The notes under the pieces: model-generated
Databases searched by the model: none
Seen by the model: only the letters and a program-made list of their open reading frames with translations
Told to the model about the DNA's origin: nothing
Part shown: positions 1 to 14,111 of the stretch, piece by piece
Position numbering within the stretch: the first letter of the stretch is position 1
Layout of the letters: each line of letters begins with the position of its first letter
Program-made: the position numbers and the translations under genes
NCBI RefSeq assembly: GCF_001640805.2
Contig: NC_066837.1
Location: 28,396,789-28,460,788, forward strand
Source: Lates calcarifer
Taxonomy: Eukaryota > Chordata > Actinopteri > Centropomidae
DNA length: 64,000 nt
Reading direction: 5' to 3'

Positions 1-2029
1 CTTTTTTACACAGAAACTCAACCAACCACATGATGTTTTAGACAGTGAAGCACTGAGCAGGGAGCCTGTGAAGGACCACACTCCTCACCAGCTGCGGCCA
101 ATGTCACACTTGTGTGGTCGTTTGTTTAGAGTGAATAACCTAACATGAAAATGTTAGGGAAATTATAACATTACAGTAAAATGTGCAGCATTTTGTCCTG
201 CTCTACTTACTTTTTTTATTACTCCTCTCAGTTGTCACCATAACCCTGACCAGATAAATAACAAACATTCAGCAGTTCCAAATCAGATATTATTCACTCA
301 GAAAAAATTCATCTTTTATGAACAACAGTTAAAGAATGACTCATAGCTTACTACTAATTTAACTGGCCCAAGAGCATTTGTGTTGCTGTGCACGCTGCTT
401 ACTGCTCTGTGTCACCATGACCCAGGTAAAAGACTAAACAGGCTCCATAATTCAAATCCAATTGGGATTATTATTCCAAATCTATCCATTTTGTGAGCAA
501 ATGGTTTTAAGGTGATTCATCGCTTTCTCCTCGAATGCCAGATGGGGGTAAATATGATGATTACCAGTAAGCAACAGCCATACACTGAAGAAAAACCTGG
601 CTGTGGTGTTTCTGATGTCATCTATATGTGTCTAATGATTCAGCTTCAAAGCTGTATCTGTGTCATTTACTGAAACCCCAGTATCCATATTTGAGTAGGA
701 GGCTGGAGACTAAATGAAATTCACAATCAGCAAAACCCTTGCCTGCATTTGTGAAACCTACCAGCTGCAGCTAGTAATTATTTTCATAATCAAATAATCC
801 ACCGGTTTTTTAATTGTGTTATTGTTTAAAGAATTTCACAACAGAGTGAAAAACTGCATGATGGTGGTTCAGTTGTTAGCACTGGTGCAGGCAGCATGCA
901 GTGGGTCTATCAGACCTTTTTGCTGGTAACAGCTTCCTGCTGGCTAGCTTACACTGAGTTAAAATGGGCTAAAAGTCTCTGTGGAGCTGAGGGGAGCTAC
1001 AGGGTCAAGAGATAACTTCCTGTGTGTTCATCAGTATGATTGACACCCTTAGAGGCAGATATTTCAAAACACATACAAATAAAACCACAAATATCTGCAT
1101 GGCTAGATAGCACCGGAGATAAGTGAGAGCCTGTTTTTGGAAAATTGGATGAGCCTACCCATACTATCCTCTGTTCTAACTTTTCATCAAGCTGCAAATA
1201 CAAGAACTGATTTTTTTTCACTCTTTCAGTATTCAGCCATGTCAGTGGCCTCTTGACAACAATGACATTTGTCACCGATGTCTGCATGCCATACGCAGAA
1301 TATTTTTATAATGTTGGTGGCAATTATCTTGAACCTGTGAAGTGGGACTAGTCTGTACAGCACATAAATTAATCAGTTAAATAAATGATTTATCACATTA
1401 CCAGTGCTGTAGTCCAACAAGTGGAATGGATTTTATTCATTTCCTGTCTGCCCATGAAAACAGTGGAGAGATGAGATATGGTCTCTGTGTGACTAACAGA
1501 TCTTACCACGGCGGTCTTTAAGTATATGTGATGTGAATGATATTTCAATTATACTATAAGCTTATCTTCCCCTTTGCAATTGCATCTCATAATAGTCTAT
1601 TATCCATGGCTTTTCATGCTTGATTATTAAATAGGATTTCAAGGCTCCACAGGAGTTTGCCAGCAGCAACAAATGAAGCAGAGAATTGAGAATTGATTTC
1701 TTATTGAGCAGACAAAACACCCTCCCTCCTCATGCTTACTAAGCTAGACTACACTCTCGGATATACATGACAACTTCATCTGAGGCTGTCATATTTCATT
1801 GGGGTTGTTTTTTTCCATAAGAAACAAAGAAATGGCAGTGCAGGCTTGCCTTCTGTGGGTTTTGTGATGCAGCGGTGAGTGCTGGTCTCTGTAGGGAAAG
1901 GAGCTAACCGCAGCGGTGAAAGCAGAGCTTCGCTGCTGAATTATGAGTCCCTTAGCTCCAGAGCTTTCATTGTAGCCTTTATGACACTCAATATACGCTG
2001 ACACCCACACAAGCATATGTACATTTGTA

Positions 2030-2055
2030 CACACACACACACACACACACACACA
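2030..2055. repeat. (CA)n microsatellite
   Basis: An uninterrupted run of AC dinucleotides is visible. Shorter impure CA/TA runs follow to about 2,150. Confidence 0.95.
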
Positions 2056-2539
2056 ATCAGATGGAGACATATACACTACACACTAACACAGGCACATATC
2101 TATTTGTATATACTGTGTATTTATGTACACACACACATGCACACACACTGTGCACTATGATGTAATGATTCAGCCCATTGGCATGTGTGTTATAAAAGGC
2201 CTTGAGTGTTAAAATGCAAGTGCTGCAGAGGAAACCCCAGTTAGTGTTTATACCTTTGGTAAGAGAAGGCCACACACCTGCATCTTTCATACATCTGCCT
2301 CTATGTAAGGACAACCCAGGTATCGTGATAAGTGGAAGAGCATACAGTATAGAGGTGGGTCAGTGGTCAGTACCCACCTGCAGTAGATAACTGAGAGAGT
2401 TAATGAGATGTACATTGACAGATGGACAAAATCAATTAAATACTTGTGGGAATAAGGAAGGTGGTTGGTGGTTATTATCCAAAAAAATATATAAAAAATA
2501 ACCCTTTGTAAAAGCACAACTTATTGTTTCAGTATACAA

Positions 2540-2655
2540 AATGAGATATTTTAATTGGTGAGCTTTGCAGGTGGTGGTAGGTAGATTTTTTGTTAACTTT
2601 TGGACAGAACCAGGTGAAGTGTTTTCAACAGTTTCCAGTCTCTGTACTAAGCTAT
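2540..2655. repeat. Common teleost interspersed repeat, fragment A
   Basis: The text (attggtgagctttgcaggtg, then a pyrimidine-rich part, then tttccagtctctgtactaag) is a diverged copy of a repeat that also occurs at 30.4 and 35.8 kb. Its other end is represented at 7.5 kb. I recognise the family from teleost genomes in general but cannot assign its class from sequence alone. Confidence 0.55.
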
Positions 2656-5600
2656 TACACATTCTCTTTCTATTGATCAGGAAGTCATTTGACAAATGCC
2701 TTGTCTAATTACAACAATTTACACATATTGGAAACCTTTCTGGACACCTTGTTTAACATCTCACGGTGATGTTTGTTTTCTTCTTAAAATGCCCAAAAAC
2801 ATCTGTAACCAAGTGGATAATGCTTCAAAGAGGAGAAGCATCATTTGAAAGAAGGGATGTGTTTATCATGCAGTAATGAGTGTCAATACAACTCAGATAA
2901 ACAAGACAGCCAGAGCAGGGAAGAAACATATCCAAAACCTCCATCAAAGAAAACTAATGCAGACAGACAGACAGTATGATTTGCAGCCTGCAGAGTGACT
3001 GTAATCAATATTCAGGTAAAATATTTAAGTTAACAAATATTACATCATTTCTCTCCCACAGGCAGCCTCAGGCAGACTGGCATCAGTCTTAGGGAGTGTA
3101 ATGTTTGGGAAAAGGTTTTTCTAGAACCTGAACTGAGGTCTCAGATGTGTAAATTGTCAGTCACAGAAAATGCTTTCTGGTTGTCTTGTAATGATGTATT
3201 CTGTCTGCACCATGTTTGTGAGTTCAGATAGATGAGATTCTTTTCATCAAGCCCTGTCTTGAACTTCAGATTGTATTTGGTCAAATCTAAACGTTATCTG
3301 ACAGATGCTTCTGAAGAAGCTGCCAACAGATCTCAACATTAATCGCTTTGGCTCAGGTTTGCTACTGACATACTAAAATGTGTCTAATCAGAAAAAAACT
3401 TTTCAATTCTAAAATGTCTGAGAATTTAAGAACTTTGTAATTGTGAATGAATGACTTTGTGTAATGTGTTTGCATTATGTATTATGTATCAGGGCTTAAT
3501 GATAATCCTCTATGGAATATCAAGAATTTTGTGAGACAGAAAATAGAGAATTTCACTCATGTTCCACAAAAACATAGTAATTCAAATGTCAGTAGTTTTC
3601 ATTAGAATTTAAGGTTATGTAATATGTAATGTGATTTTATGTGAAACCCCTGTATTTTTAACACATTACACAGACATCAAGGATTGTTCATCGCCATAAA
3701 TGCAGACTTTCTAGACATGAGTTTATGAGTTTTTCATTGGAGCGAAACAACCTCTCAGAGGTATATAATGGATTAGTGTTAGGATCCTCTCACAACAAGC
3801 TGACATCATCAGCTGAGGCACTGCAAAATGATTCATTATGCAACGCCTCATGCTGATATCTTGATATCTGGACTGATTTTTCTTTCTTTCTCTTTTCTAA
3901 CAATGGCACAAAACGTTCCTGCTTCAAGCCAGGATGTTTTGCCCTATCGTGTGTGTGTGCATGTGTGTGAGGGAAGGAGAATAGTTGGGGGGTTGCAGGC
4001 GGGATAGCAGAGCCAGTAATTGTCTCCAAAGTATGTGTGTAGGCCCATGGCTAAACAGGGTCTATCAAGCAAGCACCCTGGCGATCGTTGTGCAGCACTA
4101 TTGTTATTCCATTTCTCATTCCCCACTCAACAATGGAATCTTCCCTCTGCATTTTGCCACAGTGGTTGAAGGAGCCAACTTATCTCTCATTCATCCACCT
4201 GACTGTGCCTGAATGCAAAAACCCTTTTAGCTTTATTCTGTGTGGCTCCGTCGGTAAAATTAATGACTGAAAGTATAATTTTCTTAGAGCAACAAGACTG
4301 ATTTAATGCTTCACCTCAAAATACCTTGGCATGCATATGTCTTACCCTCCGCTATGTGCTCTCTCCTTCCTTCCTCCTTACCTTCCTCATGGGGCCTGGA
4401 CTTAGTGTTTGTACAATACAGAGGGCTTGAACTCAGAGCCCTGGTAAATGCTCCATGAGAAAAGATCAATTTTTCATGAATGAGTCCCTGGTGTTTTAAA
4501 AGGCAGGCAGGAGCAGACGGGGTGGTCTGCTTTCAACAGCCCATTAACAAAAGAAACACTGATATCCCACAAGACAACACAATGCAAATCCACAAGGAAT
4601 TTACTTCTGGTGGATCTGAAATCATTTTCCTTTTAATGCAACAGAAAGTAAGTTTGAGGAAAAAAAATCTCAGTGATCCTCAGTCTCCAGCTCTACTGGC
4701 TAACAACTTTCAGCAGATCACATTTACAGAGCTTTTTATTTCCTGTAACAGTGAAGCTATGAATATACCCAAGTTACACATCCTCAACAAATCATAGTTG
4801 CTATGCTGCTTTCTTTGGGTTGCATTTGTTGGACCCGTCAGATAGCAGGTGTTTAGCAGGCTTTAGCAGCTGATTGAAAACCAGCTCGCCCACCAATGGT
4901 CAGCCAATATTAAGTTAGTACTGGGATTTTTAAATAGCTAGCTTAGAGAACTAGCCTGTTCAGCGAGCCTAGGTTTAAGAGAAGAGACATCATGTAAATA
5001 ATGTGACAATAATGTGAAAGCTGTGTCTGCTTGTCTGTGGCTCTTTTGTGCTTGACTGCAGGTTGTGGCGCAAAAGCGACACTGTCAGTGTCAATATTAA
5101 GGATGGTTACTGTTACATTACAGTTACAGAGTTATATTAATTAATATTGATGTTTATATTAATGTATCAGTTATACAAGTACAATAATATGTTAAGAAAA
5201 TGAATAGCAAAAGATTTAAAATAAATGAATGTATTCCTTTTGGTCTTATAGTTCACATATATCTGTGGGTTATAGGAAAGAAAAGAAACATGGCACTTTC
5301 AGTTTCAGTAGGATTAGCTTACTTGCTCTTGCTCTACTTCTTTTATTCAGATTTTTTGTGAATGGCAAATGTAAGGTAAGTGATACAGTCACACTTTTGT
5401 GTGTTTTGTAGCCACAAAAATTTCACTGATGTTTTGACTAAAATGACAGTGAGTAGATAATGAAGTGTAAAGTATTCACCTACAGTGGTACAAAATAGTG
5501 CAACTGGCAATAAAACAGTCTCATCATCCCACTTCTTTCAGTGTGTGAACTCTGTGAAGTATCGCTGTGGACACTTTAATAGACTTTTCAAGAGGGTCTT

Positions 5601-6705
5601 TTTAGTATTAATTTCACAGTTGCATAGCTACAAGAGGATTTAATTTGCCCGGGCCAAACATGGTCTGTGTGACTCTTTGACTCACAATGTGAGATTGGAG
5701 AAAGTCCAGTTTGGTGGCTACACAGCTAATTGTCTGTGAAATACAGCATGCCTATTTCAAGCCAAATGATATTTCTCCCTTTTCATCAGCTGCAATTTCA
5801 AAGCAATGAGGTCACTGAGTCGCGCTGAAACCAGTGAAGCATTAAAAAGCAGCACATGCCTTTATATTTCAAGTTCCATGTGTCCTCTAACAATACATAA
5901 ACTTAGTGTGTCATATGCCACGCCAGTGAGCAGCACAGCCTCAGCATACCTCCTGCATATCAAGACAATGATAGACATTCTTTGAGGACTCAGAGCACGA
6001 TTTGTCTCTGGGTTGGCCACTGCAGCTGAGTCTTTTTTTAAATATCACTCACTGGAGCTGAACAGGGAGAAAGAGCAATCACCCAGCTGATTAGATTAGT
6101 GAACACGGGACAGATAACGTGTCGGTCGGCTGATTGAGAGAAAACAGAATGCAGGCCAGGACCTGCTACTGCGGATCACATTAATTGTGCTTTAAGTCTA
6201 CCAGCCTGCGGCTTAGCTAACACTTCTTCCCAGGAACGCAATTAATAGTGAATGTCTACTTGTTGCCCACCACAACCCAGTGTGCTCGTGATTGCACACA
6301 TACGTGAATACTCTCTCACACACACATGCACTCACGCTGCAGCTCTGAAGGTGATTAGTGAGTATGTTAGCTGCCTCCCAATGAGTTTCAGCATAGTCCA
6401 CATGGTACTTCAGCATGCGAGTTCTGAGGGAACAGCATTGATCAAATGCTCATTGCTGATGGCCATCTTGTTAAAGTCTCTTATATTGTAATTATACAGG
6501 ACCATGTTAATGCCTTTTATTCAATTAATGAAACACTTTGTGTTGGAGTGACACACAGTACAGTACAGTTTGAATTGAATTTGAATTGTTGGGCTTCACA
6601 GAACACCAGAACGCCTTTACAGACTCAAATGCACCTGCTATTTTTTGCTTTGTACATTAGCATCTTACAGTAGTAATATGCCTGTGTGTTTGTGTGATTG
6701 ACCCA

Positions 6706-6952
6706 GAGCAGAGTGCTGAGGAGGGATCAGCATCTCCCAGCAAGACACAAGACGCCTGAACTACACAGTGACGGCGGACAGTCCAGGGAGCAGGAGCTGC
6801 ACAAATTAGGCACCAGGGAGTTCTCAACCAGTGTGGTTGACCTGTCCATCAAGAGCTATGCCTTAAATAGCTGCTGTTGTCTAAGAAGAGAAAATTATGA
6901 CATGCTCAATTAGGTTCTAGTTTAGTTTGGTAAGTTATTGTTTCGAAATAAA
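6706..6952 (+). other. Weak candidate terminal exon with poly(A) signal
   Basis: A possible splice acceptor (ttgacccag) precedes DNA that is open for about 70 codons in one frame. In another frame it encodes a short acidic Ser/Ala-rich tail (ending SPSKTQDA) before a stop. An AATAAA hexamer lies at 6,947-6,952. The pattern fits the last exon and 3' UTR of a plus-strand gene lying to the left, but no family is recognised and no upstream exon was found. It may be chance. Confidence 0.15.
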
Positions 6953-7534
6953 TCTTTGTCTTTTCCATGTCTCTCTGGATCTCTGCTCTTTCTACTCTAA
7001 GTAAAATAATATCCTTTCTACCTTGTACATCCAGTTGGTCAGCATAAGACACATCTTGTGATGTTCTCTTCAAACAAATTGTTATTGAATTGGGTTTGAT
7101 TGGTTTTGCCTAATTTGATTCAAAGGTGAAAGGATAGAAGAGCTATGCACTGTACTGTGATTGTTGTGCAGATTGTACTTCCCTTTAAAACTAATTTGTG
7201 ATTTGGAGCTCTCTGAATAAAACCAAGTAACGTTCTTGTACTGCTTAAATTAAAAAAAAAAAAAAAATGTTTAAGATTTTGGGAGATAGCCTGTCTGTTT
7301 GTTTTCTTGCATAGAGAGAAGACTGCAATCGTGCTGCATAAAGACTGGACACAGGGGAAACAGCTCATCTGGCTCTGTCCAAAGCTTTTTTAAAAATCCA
7401 TACACCGGTACCTCTATAGTTCACAACTTTATTTATTTATTTTTAAAAAGAGAGAATTGTGAAAGCTTCAGCTTGTGTGTTTGTGGGACATTGTGTGTTG
7501 GGCTATTTCTTACCTGGAAGCAGTGACTTGAGCT

Positions 7535-7622
7535 TTCACTCTTATCCTACGCTAAGCTAACCAACTGCTGGCTGTGTCTTCATATTTAAAGGAACAGCTT
7601 GATATTTTGGGAAATAAAAATA
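7535..7622. repeat. Common teleost interspersed repeat, fragment B
   Basis: The text contains 'acgctaagctaacc', 'ctgctggctgtgtcttcata' and 'gatattttgggaaa', the hallmark end of a short repeat frequent in spiny-rayed fish. It is the same family as the fragments at 2.6, 30.4 and 35.8 kb but covers the other end. Confidence 0.55.
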
Positions 7623-9273
7623 AAATAAATCCCATGTGATTGTGTTATGGAGGAGGGAGAAAGCTTTAAGTAGCTCTGATGAATAAAGGCTTTGTTGTCT
7701 CAGCAAACTCTTATTCCAGCTAAGTGATTACTCAACTATAATGTAAAATTTATCAAACAAGTGTTGGTTTGAATATGGTGTGATCATTTATATCTGAACA
7801 GTTTGCAAGGAGTTGCTTCTTTAAACACTTCTCCTGGACTTTAAATACCATCCATTTATAGACACTGACCAGTTGCCCTTTCCACCTTTGTCTTCCCCTT
7901 CATCTCTCCCTCTTTTCATTCTTGCTCATTAAAACCTTTCCTATTGCACTGGTTCCTCCCCATTAGTTCTCGTGCTGGCCTCTGTAACTTTCTCAACTCA
8001 AACTTAGAGTTCCTCCTTTCCCCCTCCTTGTCACTTCATTTTTTTTTTTATCCTTGTTTCTCCCTAACTGTCTCCTGTATTACCCTCCTTTCACAGGAGA
8101 CTCATACATCCTCCTGTACCAGTTTTAATTCTTCTTGATCTTGGGCCTGTCTCCCTCTAATTCTCTGGCAGCCTTCAGTGCCTGCAGGACAGATTCACAC
8201 GAACGTCATTTCACACTGAAGCTGAATTCTGTCAGCTTTTTGGATCTTGTAATGTAATATTTGTGCTGCAGTGCATCTTTCTTTTTCATGAAAACTTCTG
8301 TTCACTACATCAGCCTCTGGGCACCTAATGATGTAGTCCTTTAAAAATGGGATTTTGACAATGCAGTATGTTGTAGCAAGTAACAGAGTTAATTGTCCAC
8401 ATTATTATTACAGCTTAAATCCATATTTGCTAACATTGCTAACCTGATACAGTAGTCAAGCAAATTTACATTTCCCTCTTGTGTTGATTTACATGATGAA
8501 GTCTGGAATGAGATCTGCCCTCTTGTAGAGTTGGAAATTAAATGTTTATGCCAAGATTAAGCAAAGTTTTCTAAAGATGAAGAATGGATAGAGGGATGGA
8601 TGGATGGATGTGCATGGTGGTTTTTTCGCTGTTTAAAAAAACATTGCACTGTTAAACATTCTTTTTCAGAGCTGTGTTCACTAACAAAGTGAAGACTGCA
8701 ATTTGTATCTGTGCACATGCATTCTCCAGTGTGTATTAATAAATTGTTCTCCAAGTTAGAGTGCATGATTTCATGATAAAAGAGATTATAGTTTAAATGT
8801 AAGAGTTGGTTTTATTTTATTTTATTTTTTTGCCAGAATGTTAGTCGTGAATGTGAGCAGCTCTTTTACTCTCATTGTGGTTGAATCTTCCTCATCTTCT
8901 GACGCCAGACTACACTGGTCACACTGACACAAACAGCAACTGAAAGCTCCTTCACAAGTGCAGAAAGCCCATCAGACAGTCTCAAGTGAGACAATTATAA
9001 GTTCTCTACAAAATTTGCCGCCTGTCCAATAGTATACCGTGTCAACCCTCAGATAGCTATGATTGTGCATTACACCCATAAACACGCCTTGCGTCGCTGA
9101 ATAACTAACTATCTGATGTGAGATGACATTTTTTTAGATAAGAACAAATGGGGTTCTGCCCCCTTTTCATTTGTCCACAGCCCTCTCACTAAACTGCTTA
9201 AAGTATGAAGGGGTCATTTCCAATGGGTGCAATGCGCCTTCAATGGGAGTGGTGAAAAGGTTAATGAATTCAA

Positions 9274-9302
9274 CACTGTAAGGCACGATTCCCCTTACAG
9301 TG
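9274..9302. repeat. Perfect short inverted repeat
   Basis: CACTGTAAGG and CCTTACAGTG form a perfect 10-bp stem around a 9-base loop. It lies in a relatively GC-rich island with no identified gene. Confidence 0.7.
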
Positions 9303-10199
9303 GGCACAGTGAGAGGTGGAGGGTGCACAGGGCTTCTGCAGCATGCTGATGAAGGCACAGCAATAAAGGAGAATGTCGCTGCCCCCTGAAGGTGGAGATC
9401 AGCAGGTGCAAGGCTTATGCGAGGAGCCAGTGAAAGGGAGGCTAGGAAAATGTCAGATTTCATTTAACAAAATGTCTTTAATTAGGTGAGCTTTCTAGAA
9501 ATTCTGACTGTGATGGGGGGGTTTTCTTCAGTTTTTGAATAAGATATTAATTAGAATGTAATGTTTTCAGTCATGGACATTAGCCTTGAATCACAACCAA
9601 TCTACCAGTTTTAGGTGTATTTTCATTGTTTTCCTTTCCTTGTTGCCAAATAATGTTGTAATCAGGTGATGATTTGATTAGTTACTCAACAGAAAACAGA
9701 TCAATGACAATTTTTATAATTTATCAATCACTCAAAGTATTTTAACATATACAATCACCAGAAATATGCCAATTCTAGCTTCTCAGGTACAAAACTGTGT
9801 TTCTTTTATGCATTTCAGATCAAAATAATGGAATTCCTTTGGGTTTTTGACTGGCCAAATAAAATACATAAATTCAACACATTACATATGTTTGGCTCCA
9901 GAAATAGGCACTAATCATAATTTTTTTTACAGTATTTGGGCATAAAAATAAAATAAAGATAAAGCATAATTTCATCTTTATTTGCTACGTTGCAGTGTGG
10001 TAGCATTCAGGCAGCATTAGAAAACAGGCAGAGTGAACACTACTGCATTGTAAGATCACACTCCACCCTCTGCCTAGTAATCTTGTCAGCAGCAGCACAT
10101 GCAAATTCACCAACAAGCAGAAGAAGATAAAGGGAACGGCAGGGCTGCGAGAGGGGAACAGTTTAAATGTACCACTGTGTTTCTGTATGCACAATATCA

Positions 10200-10200
<1 letters not shown>

Positions 10201-10237
<37 letters not shown>

Positions 10238-10279
10238 TAGAGAGAGAGAGGCAGGGAAGATTTGTGTGTGTGTGTGTAT
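10201..10279. repeat. Compound (GT)n(GA)n(GT)n microsatellite
   Basis: A GT run passes into about 40 bases of nearly pure GA repeat, followed by a second GT run. Confidence 0.95.
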
Positions 10280-13035
10280 TTCTCTGTCTCAGTATCTAAG
10301 CTGCATCTCACACTGCATCTCAACAACTTGACAGAGGGCGTCAGCAGCAGGGGACCTGAACCAGTGACCAGAAACAATCCCCAGGCAGGCTGTGTATTTC
10401 TGCTTTCCCTCCTCACGTCCCTCCATCCATCCCTCCTCCCTCCTTCCTTGTAAATCAAAGCCACATGCAGCACAGCTCGTTGCTCCAGAGTTGGCCAGTG
10501 GTACATCAGGTGGAAGAAAATCCAATCTATTTGACTGCAATATTATTTGCATAGTGTACACAGTGGCTATTACAACTATGATTAAAACAATCATTCCAAA
10601 TCCTCTCTCATGGAAAGAACAGAGCAGAAACAACATTATTGCTGTGATTGGCTGCAGATAACTATGCCATGCGTGACACTGTAAGAAAAAATCCTTTGGA
10701 GACGTAGCTTTGCTCTGCATCCCATGAGGCTGTATCATTCATTTGGCGATGAGGTGTACGGTTCAGCATTCAGAGTCATGGGCCAGCAGCTTTGTGTTTA
10801 CTCAGTAGTTATGAAGTCTATGGAACTGGCGGGCCAGCTCTGTGTTTTTCTACTCCCTGTGCAGTTACCCCCTTCTGTACTTAAAATGACAAGCGGCGCG
10901 TATGCAGCCCTGCGACTCTGAGCGGGAAGGCGTCCAGTCAACAGTGAGAGAGGGAGTGAGGGAGCAATTGGGGTGGATGCACCATCCTTTATTTATAGAG
11001 CTGGAAGCAGCAATGACTGACAACCTGGGATAGCAGAGAGGTCCATCTCCCTCAACCCCCCACCCACCCCCCTCCAAAAGCCTCAGGCTGTCTCACACCC
11101 AGGACGCTGTCACAAACACACACCCACACACAAACATCAGCACTGTCGGGTGAAAACCTCCTATCTCCAAAATGTCACCTTGTCAATATTGTGCTGTACT
11201 TGGCAATCAGTCTGACTTTATCTACAGAAGGTTAGAATTTAGCCAACTTGTCAACAGGCAGGTAAACTTTAACACCACAAAAACTACAAATAATCATATT
11301 TGGAGATACAAGGTTTTGATATAATAACTGTGATACGTTGACCTAAGTACCAGCACCCTCACTGACATGTAGACACCCTAAAAAAGAGAGACTGAATATA
11401 AAAGTGACAGACACGTGAACAGGCACATTTCTTGAGTCACATCCCAACATGCTTTCATCCTGTAAAGGAGTCTTATTGTTGTTTTCAACGTATTTCTCTA
11501 TTGCTTTTCCATTGCGCATTGCTTGACTGTGTGTTTGGGGTGAGGGGAGGGGGGTGTGTGTTCTGTTGAACCATTGTCCACAGTCATTGCCGGCCCCACC
11601 AAAGCAATGAAAGAGCACATGAAAGCCTTTGCTCTGACAGTGTTCCATAAATGTTGCACCACACAAACATGTTTGGCCAATTTACACTTTTTCCTTTGTC
11701 AGACAGCTCCATCAACAAGCAACTGGGTGGTTTCCATTCACATAAATAAAATATCTGGAGATGTGTGTGTGTGTGTCTATGTGTTTTGTTTTTTTTTTTG
11801 ACTTTTGCTCCAACAGATGCATGGTATGGATGTGTTGGACTACAAAGGAGCGAGTGACAGTTCTCATATAACTTTGATTTTATCTGTTCCAGCATACAAG
11901 AGTGCATTTTATTTCATGGGAGACAGTAGCAATGGTCTTTTTTTGTCACAAAGCTATATATAAACTTCAAAGCAATAGAGAACGACACATAATATCATGG
12001 AAATAAAATGCAGAGTCTCCTTTCAGGACTGGCGCTTGCTGCAGAATGTTTAAAATTTAAAGATACTTGTCGCAGTCTTTACAAAGTGCCTGACAAATTA
12101 TTAGCAGCAACTGTGAGAACATGAAATGCCTCCCCAGATCGAATGCTTTTAATAGCGTGGAGACGGTACATTGGTGAAGTGTTAGCTTTGTTGGTGAGAG
12201 ATCACTTCACAGAGCTTCCATGGGTCTGACAGCCAAGGAGAACCGTGTAATAAGTGCCTTAACAGCTGAAACACCTAGCAACAGGATGACAGCGCTTTTA
12301 TACATCATGTTCGCTGATCGATAAAGGAAGAAAGCCGACACCTTCTTAAGAGCACCACTTGTCCTGAGACTTTGAAAAGAGTTTGAGAAATGTGGAGGGT
12401 TGGATGAGTGGCTCAGGGGTTCAACAATAGCATTAAAAGCGCTGTTCTGGTCAAAGCCAAACCTGATCAGCTTCACGCAGACCTGCAACATGCTAAGGAT
12501 CAGTGTCTTTGGGAGCAATTTGATTCAGAGACGCAAGAGCCCCAGCTTTGCCTGAAGCAAAGATGATTTTTTTAGTGTGCAAACCTCCTTTCATGTGCTG
12601 GATTGTGGCTAGTAGTGTGATTTGGTTTTTACTATGGGGACAGCGAGCACAGGCTTTAAGCTGGAGAGAGAGAAGACCCAAGCTCGCATGGCAATTTCTC
12701 AGTGGGAAAGTGTTAATGCCTGTATACATACACAGATATAGTATGAGTGCTTGATATCATAGTATGATTAAATGCATGAGGGGGATATGTTTGATTCAGT
12801 ATTACCAGATATAAATAAAACCACCACGCAGTGCACACAAGACTGATTTAAAATACTGACTATATCACCACAGTGTTAGCTGAAAGTTACTCGTACCATT
12901 TTACATAACTGTGTGTTTTACTAGTGAGGGCTTAAAAACATTCATGATAACCTAGACAATGTCAATGTTCAGAGACATTATTTTAAAACTGATCTTATTT
13001 TATGAACTGCAAGGCTTGCAGCAATAAGCTGAGTT

Positions 13036-13066
13036 TGTGTGTGTGAGTGTGTGTGTGTGTGTGTGT
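13036..13066. repeat. (GT)n microsatellite
   Basis: A GT dinucleotide run with one interruption (gagt). Confidence 0.9.
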
Positions 13067-14074
13067 ATTTACTCTGAGGAGGGACCTTTAGATCTAGAGT
13101 TGAGCACTTTGTGCAAGCTGCACTGAGCAACTCAACACTTTGGTGCCCCCAAATGGCAGCAAGAGGAAACTGCTCAGAACCCAGAAATCATGTATCATGA
13201 CTTCTAGAACTCCTCAGCTCCAGCTCTTTACCAGAATATCAGGAAAACAAACAGGACAAACCCAGTTCCCTCATGATTTATAATAATCCTCATGATTCAT
13301 AAGCCTTTATGATAGAATTATGAGCATGATAAATGAAATGATGTTTGAGATATGAGATAGGAAACAGTAGTTAAAAAATTCTTGATGAAAATATCATCTA
13401 ATTATGTCTAATTAAGTTTTTTCAAGCATCTATCTTTAAACTGCATCCCACAGTCTGAAGTTTGCTTGGTTGTCATGGAGAGGATTAAGTTGGTATCACA
13501 TGACCCAACATGAGATGAAGTTACCTATGCATGTGCTATCTATGGAATCACTAAACCATGCTTTGACAAACCATGAGGACATCTGAGCCATCTTCATTAA
13601 AACTAAGCAAACTCCATCAGCTGATGAAGACCACTAAGAGAGGTTAACAGTTACTGTTTCCAAGGTATTGAATTTTCCACATTTCACAGTCTTACTTTTT
13701 TCCTTACTTTCCTTTCCATTCCGAGTCAGAAAACTAGTTAGTTTTCCTTTGAGATGAGATTGTAGAGTAACAGTAGTCGTATAAGATGTGATCTTACATA
13801 TAGTGGTTACATATGATACAGTTAAAGCCCTTTGAGACCTGTGTGGTGGCTGCCATATAAGTAACTTGACAGGATTCACAGGATTTTCAGTGTCAGTGTT
13901 TCCAGCCTCTGTCCTGTTTGTTATCTTGATCCAGAGCAGTGCACAAGCACTGCTGAATGTCTGTGAACAGGCGGGCAGTGGCTCAGTGTGGAGGAGACCG
14001 TGCTGTTTGCTCTCCCATGGGACTTAAGTACAGTGTAGTTTATATTTAACATGTGTTTGTCATGTTTGTATCTA

Positions 14075-14111
14075 TGAGAGAGAGTGAAAGAGAGAGAGAG
14101 AGAGAGAGAGA
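14075..14111. repeat. (GA)n microsatellite
   Basis: A run of GA dinucleotides with one interruption, followed by a short GT stretch. Confidence 0.9.

Larger units (their letters stand above)
1..6690. other. Gene-free stretch (left flank)
   Basis: I find no exon supported by both splice signals and a recognisable protein. The open frames are short and look random. The stretch holds a CA microsatellite near 2.0 kb and an interspersed repeat fragment near 2.6 kb. It could be intergenic or lie in a long intron of a gene outside the window. Confidence 0.5.

Noticed and set aside
9985..10738. Overlapping minus-strand frames of 173 and 149 codons
   Set aside because: They read through GA, GT and CCT-rich simple repeats; the translations are low-complexity (runs of SLSLS and HTHTH) with no domain.
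13141..13154. A third CTCF-like motif (gtgcccccaaatgg)
   Set aside because: It differs from the CTCF core at three central positions, so it was not called.
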